Assembly: GCA_021828635.1 (NCBI GenBank)
Contig: JAJZEJ010000444.1
Coordinates: forward strand, 1 to 7,662
From: Chloroflexota bacterium
GTDB lineage: Bacteria > Chloroflexota > Ktedonobacteria > Ktedonobacterales > Ktedonobacteraceae
DNA: 7,662 nucleotides
Direction: 5' to 3'
Below are positions 6,403-7,662 of the stretch, piece after piece (position 1 is the stretch's first letter; each line of letters starts with the position of its first letter). Both the position numbers and the translations under genes were made by a program. The notes under the pieces are model-generated. The model saw only the letters and a list, made by a program, of their open reading frames with translations. It was not told where the DNA came from and made no database searches.

Positions 6403-6825
6403 ATGAATAGTGAGGCGCGGCAATCACCGCCCAGCCCCCATCAGGTGAGAAATTCTGAATCCGGGTCTGTACTTCCCAGTCCCCGGCGGGGCGAAATCTG
6501 GGATGTCAACTGGTCTCCTGGTCGCGGTGCGGAACAGCAGGGGACACGTCCAGCTCTTATCATACAAAATGACCGTGGCAATGCATCTCCAAGCTATCCA
6601 CTAACCATTGTGGCTTCTATGAGTCGCACTGAGCGTGAACTGCCGTTGCATGTGCGCATTGCTCCCAACGAAGAGAATGGCTTGACTGATTTTACTGATG
6701 TCAAGTGTGAGCAGGTCATGACTATTGAGAAGTCACGCCTGTTACGGCGCAGAGGGTCTATTAGCCCGGAGGAGTTGAGTCGCGTCGATCCCGCTTTGAA
6801 GCTCAGTCTTGATCTATTATCCTAG
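6403..6825 (+). CDS. mazF: MazF/PemK-family mRNA interferase toxin
   Basis: MazF toxins are ribosome-independent, sequence-specific RNases that cleave mRNA and sometimes rRNA or tRNA when their antitoxin is lost. The core starts at about residue 28 with RRGEIWDVNWSPGRGAEQQG and continues TRPALIIQND (48-57), LTIVASMS (67-74), VKCEQVMTIEKSRL (100-113) and the terminal helix SRVDPALKLSLDL (126-138). Arg49 matches the catalytic Arg25 of B. subtilis MazF, and Ser74 occupies the position of catalytic Thr48, keeping a hydroxyl. The first 27 residues are a Ser/Pro-rich extension that typical 110-120 residue MazF proteins lack. The ATG at 6403 has a modest AGGG nine nt upstream. The GTG at 6445 would shorten the extension but has no ribosome binding site. 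The gene follows the antitoxin by 11 nt, so they are very likely one operon. Confidence 0.93.
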   Translation: MNSEARQSPPSPHQVRNSESGSVLPSPRRGEIWDVNWSPGRGAEQQGTRPALIIQNDRGNASPSYPLTIVASMSRTERELPLHVRIAPNEENGLTDFTDVKCEQVMTIEKSRLLRRRGSISPEELSRVDPALKLSLDLLS

Positions 6826-6865
6826 ATCATGGTATGTTTTCAAGGCCGCTCTAGAGAGGGAACGT

Positions 6866-7510
6866 ATGACGCAGTACAATGGGTATCAAGGTTATTTGCG
6901 TGGTCACTCACGCGCTACGCATGCCAGAAGTGATGCACGAGATGCGCATGGCGTGCTTCTGTTACAGTTATCGGTCAATGAAGACACGTTGTTGCGCGTG
7001 TTCTCTGAAGAAGATGCCGCCACTCTTTTCGCGCTGACCGATCAGAATCGCTCTTATTTACGTCAATGGTTGCCCTGGCTCGATAGCACACGCACTGTAG
7101 CGGACTCAATGGCCTTTATTTTAGATGAGCTGGCACGTTACCATGCTAATCGTGGTTTCTCCTGCGGCATCTGGTATCGGGGACAACTGGTAGGCAATAT
7201 TGGCTTTCATGACATCAACTGGCGAGAATCAAAGGTTGAGGTCGGTTACTGGCTGAGCGCCTTATTTCAGGGCCAGGGGTTGATGACGAATGCCTGTCGC
7301 GCCATGATTGATTATGCCTTCAACGTACTGCATCTCAAACAGGTTGATATTCGCTGTGCCACTAGCAATAGTCGTAGCAGAGCTATTCCGCAACGACTCG
7401 GCTTCCAGGAAATGGGGCTGGTACACCATGCTGAATGGCTCTATGACCACTTTGTGGACCTGGTAGTCTATAGTATGCGTGCTGAGGTATGGCAAGCGCG
7501 GGCGCGATAA
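6866..7510 (+). CDS. GNAT acetyltransferase, RimJ/RimL (YdaF-like) type
   Basis: This is a cytoplasmic acetyl-CoA-dependent N-acetyltransferase of the group that includes the ribosomal-protein acetylases RimJ/RimL; the substrate here is unknown. The conserved order is DQNRSYLRQWLPWLD (59-73), a central sheet GIWYRGQLVGNIGFHDI (101-117), VEVGYWLS (124-131), the acetyl-CoA loop QGQGLMTNA (135-143), DIRCATSNSRSRAIPQRLGF (161-180) and DLVVYSM (198-204). I place the start at the ATG at 6866, which has AGAGAGGG ending five nt upstream, rather than the in-frame TTG at 6809 inside mazF. About 35 residues precede the usual domain start. The final residues (ARAR) and the stop codon lie inside a repeat copy at 7499-7523, so the C-terminus was probably remodelled. 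It lies 40 nt after mazF on the same strand and could be co-transcribed. Confidence 0.9.
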   Translation: MTQYNGYQGYLRGHSRATHARSDARDAHGVLLLQLSVNEDTLLRVFSEEDAATLFALTDQNRSYLRQWLPWLDSTRTVADSMAFILDELARYHANRGFSCGIWYRGQLVGNIGFHDINWRESKVEVGYWLSALFQGQGLMTNACRAMIDYAFNVLHLKQVDIRCATSNSRSRAIPQRLGFQEMGLVHHAEWLYDHFVDLVVYSMRAEVWQARAR

Positions 7511-7523
7511 ATCGGCCTCTACC
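7499..7523 (+). repeat. Repeat copy A (direct), overlapping the GNAT stop codon
   Basis: This 25-bp copy begins CGGGCGCGATAAATCG and ends CTCTACC, and agrees with copy B (7546-7570) at 22 of 25 positions. It holds a CGAT-NN-ATCG dyad at 7505-7514. The last codons and the TAA of the GNAT gene (7508-7510) fall within it. Confidence 0.75.
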
Positions 7524-7541
7524 ACGATGGTGGCGCAACAA

Positions 7542-7614
7542 CGGGCGGGCGCGATACATCGTCCCCTACCCCACCCATTTGGCGGTGTAGGACCCGATGT
7601 ATCGCCCCCGCCTG
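7542..7614. repeat. Long hairpin made of inverted repeat copies B and C
   Basis: Arms 7542-7561 and 7595-7614 pair with 18 Watson-Crick pairs, one G-T pair (7543/7613) and one mismatch (7550/7606). A symmetric 3x3 internal loop follows, then a second 5-bp stem CCTAC/GTAGG (7565-7569 and 7587-7591), closed by a 17-nt loop. Copy B is 7546-7570 and copy C is the reverse complement of 7584-7610. Both carry the CGAT-NN-ATCG dyad. This resembles a REP/BIME or small MITE-like element. No T-tract follows, so a simple intrinsic terminator is unlikely, although the RNA hairpin could protect or end transcripts from the GNAT operon. Confidence 0.8.
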
Positions 7615-7662
7615 CGTTCCCACACAACCAATCTTCCTCTGGTTCGTATTTTTGCGTAGTAT

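Noticed and set aside
6809..6865. TTG-initiated N-terminal extension of the GNAT protein overlapping mazF
   Set aside because: The TTG lies inside mazF without a suitable ribosome binding site. The ATG at 6866 has AGAGAGGG at good spacing, and even that start leaves an N-terminal extension relative to the family.
6866..7510. GNAT as a TacT/AtaT-type toxin paired with the RHH protein
   Set aside because: Its motifs (RSYLRQWLPW, QGQGLMTNA, SRAIPQRLGF) are those of RimJ/RimL/YdaF acetylases, and a MazF already lies directly after the antitoxin. It is kept only as a hypothesis among the findings.
7499..7614. CRISPR-like array
   Set aside because: There are only three copies, one inverted, with unequal spacing and strong inter-copy pairing. 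There are no cas genes. The pattern fits a hairpin repeat element instead.
7262..7627. 121-codon minus-strand frame across the GNAT gene and the hairpin
   Set aside because: It is antisense to a well-supported GNAT gene, includes the repeat element, and shows no domain-like pattern.
7626..7654. Possible intrinsic terminator: AACCA/TGGTT stem followed by a T-rich run
   Set aside because: The stem is only five weak base pairs with a nine-nt loop, and the T-run starts several bases later. It is too weak to call.

Overview
The window looks like bacterial chromosome from Chloroflexota, most plausibly Ktedonobacteria. I infer this from the gene styles: a zinc-ribbon/single-TM/BACON-repeat surface protein, a Uma2-family nuclease, a variant endonuclease IV beginning LGRYMPTNSK, and a mix of chromosomal housekeeping genes with defence/stress cassettes. 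There is no rRNA, tRNA or CRISPR, so the lineage is not proven.

Layout: (1) positions 1-406, minus strand: the N-terminal 135 codons of a Uma2-family PD-(D/E)XK protein, cut by the window edge. (2) 407-556: a short divergent promoter region. (3) 557-2085, plus strand: a two-gene unit of scpB (condensin kleisin-associated subunit) overlapping nfo (endonuclease IV) by 4 nt, linking chromosome segregation and base-excision repair genes. (4) 2088-5684, minus strand, converging on nfo with only 2 nt between stop codons: a 1198-residue protein with a cytoplasmic-type zinc ribbon, a disordered linker, one transmembrane helix and an exported array of one IPT-like plus eight BACON/Ig-like domains. (5) 5685-6064: a 380-nt AT-richer divergent intergenic region with a good promoter for each side. 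(6) 6065-7510, plus strand: a toxin-antitoxin-like unit of a ribbon-helix-helix antitoxin, a MazF/PemK-type RNase toxin with an unusual N-terminal extension, and a RimJ/RimL-type GNAT acetyltransferase. (7) 7499-7614: three copies of a ~25-bp repeat, two direct and one inverted. The inverted pair forms a long hairpin, and the first copy contains the GNAT stop codon.

The RHH-MazF pair is expected to be co-transcribed from a near-consensus promoter (TTGACA-17 bp-TACAAT) and autoregulated by the antitoxin. scpB appears to be expressed from an extended -10 promoter so close to its ATG that the mRNA should be nearly leaderless. The large membrane protein is probably a cell-surface adhesin or sensor whose cytoplasmic zinc ribbon may report or anchor inside the cell. 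I did not find a clear multi-gene system of a wholly new kind. The most unusual items are the BACON protein with its selectively paired cysteines and the repeat element fused to the end of the GNAT gene.
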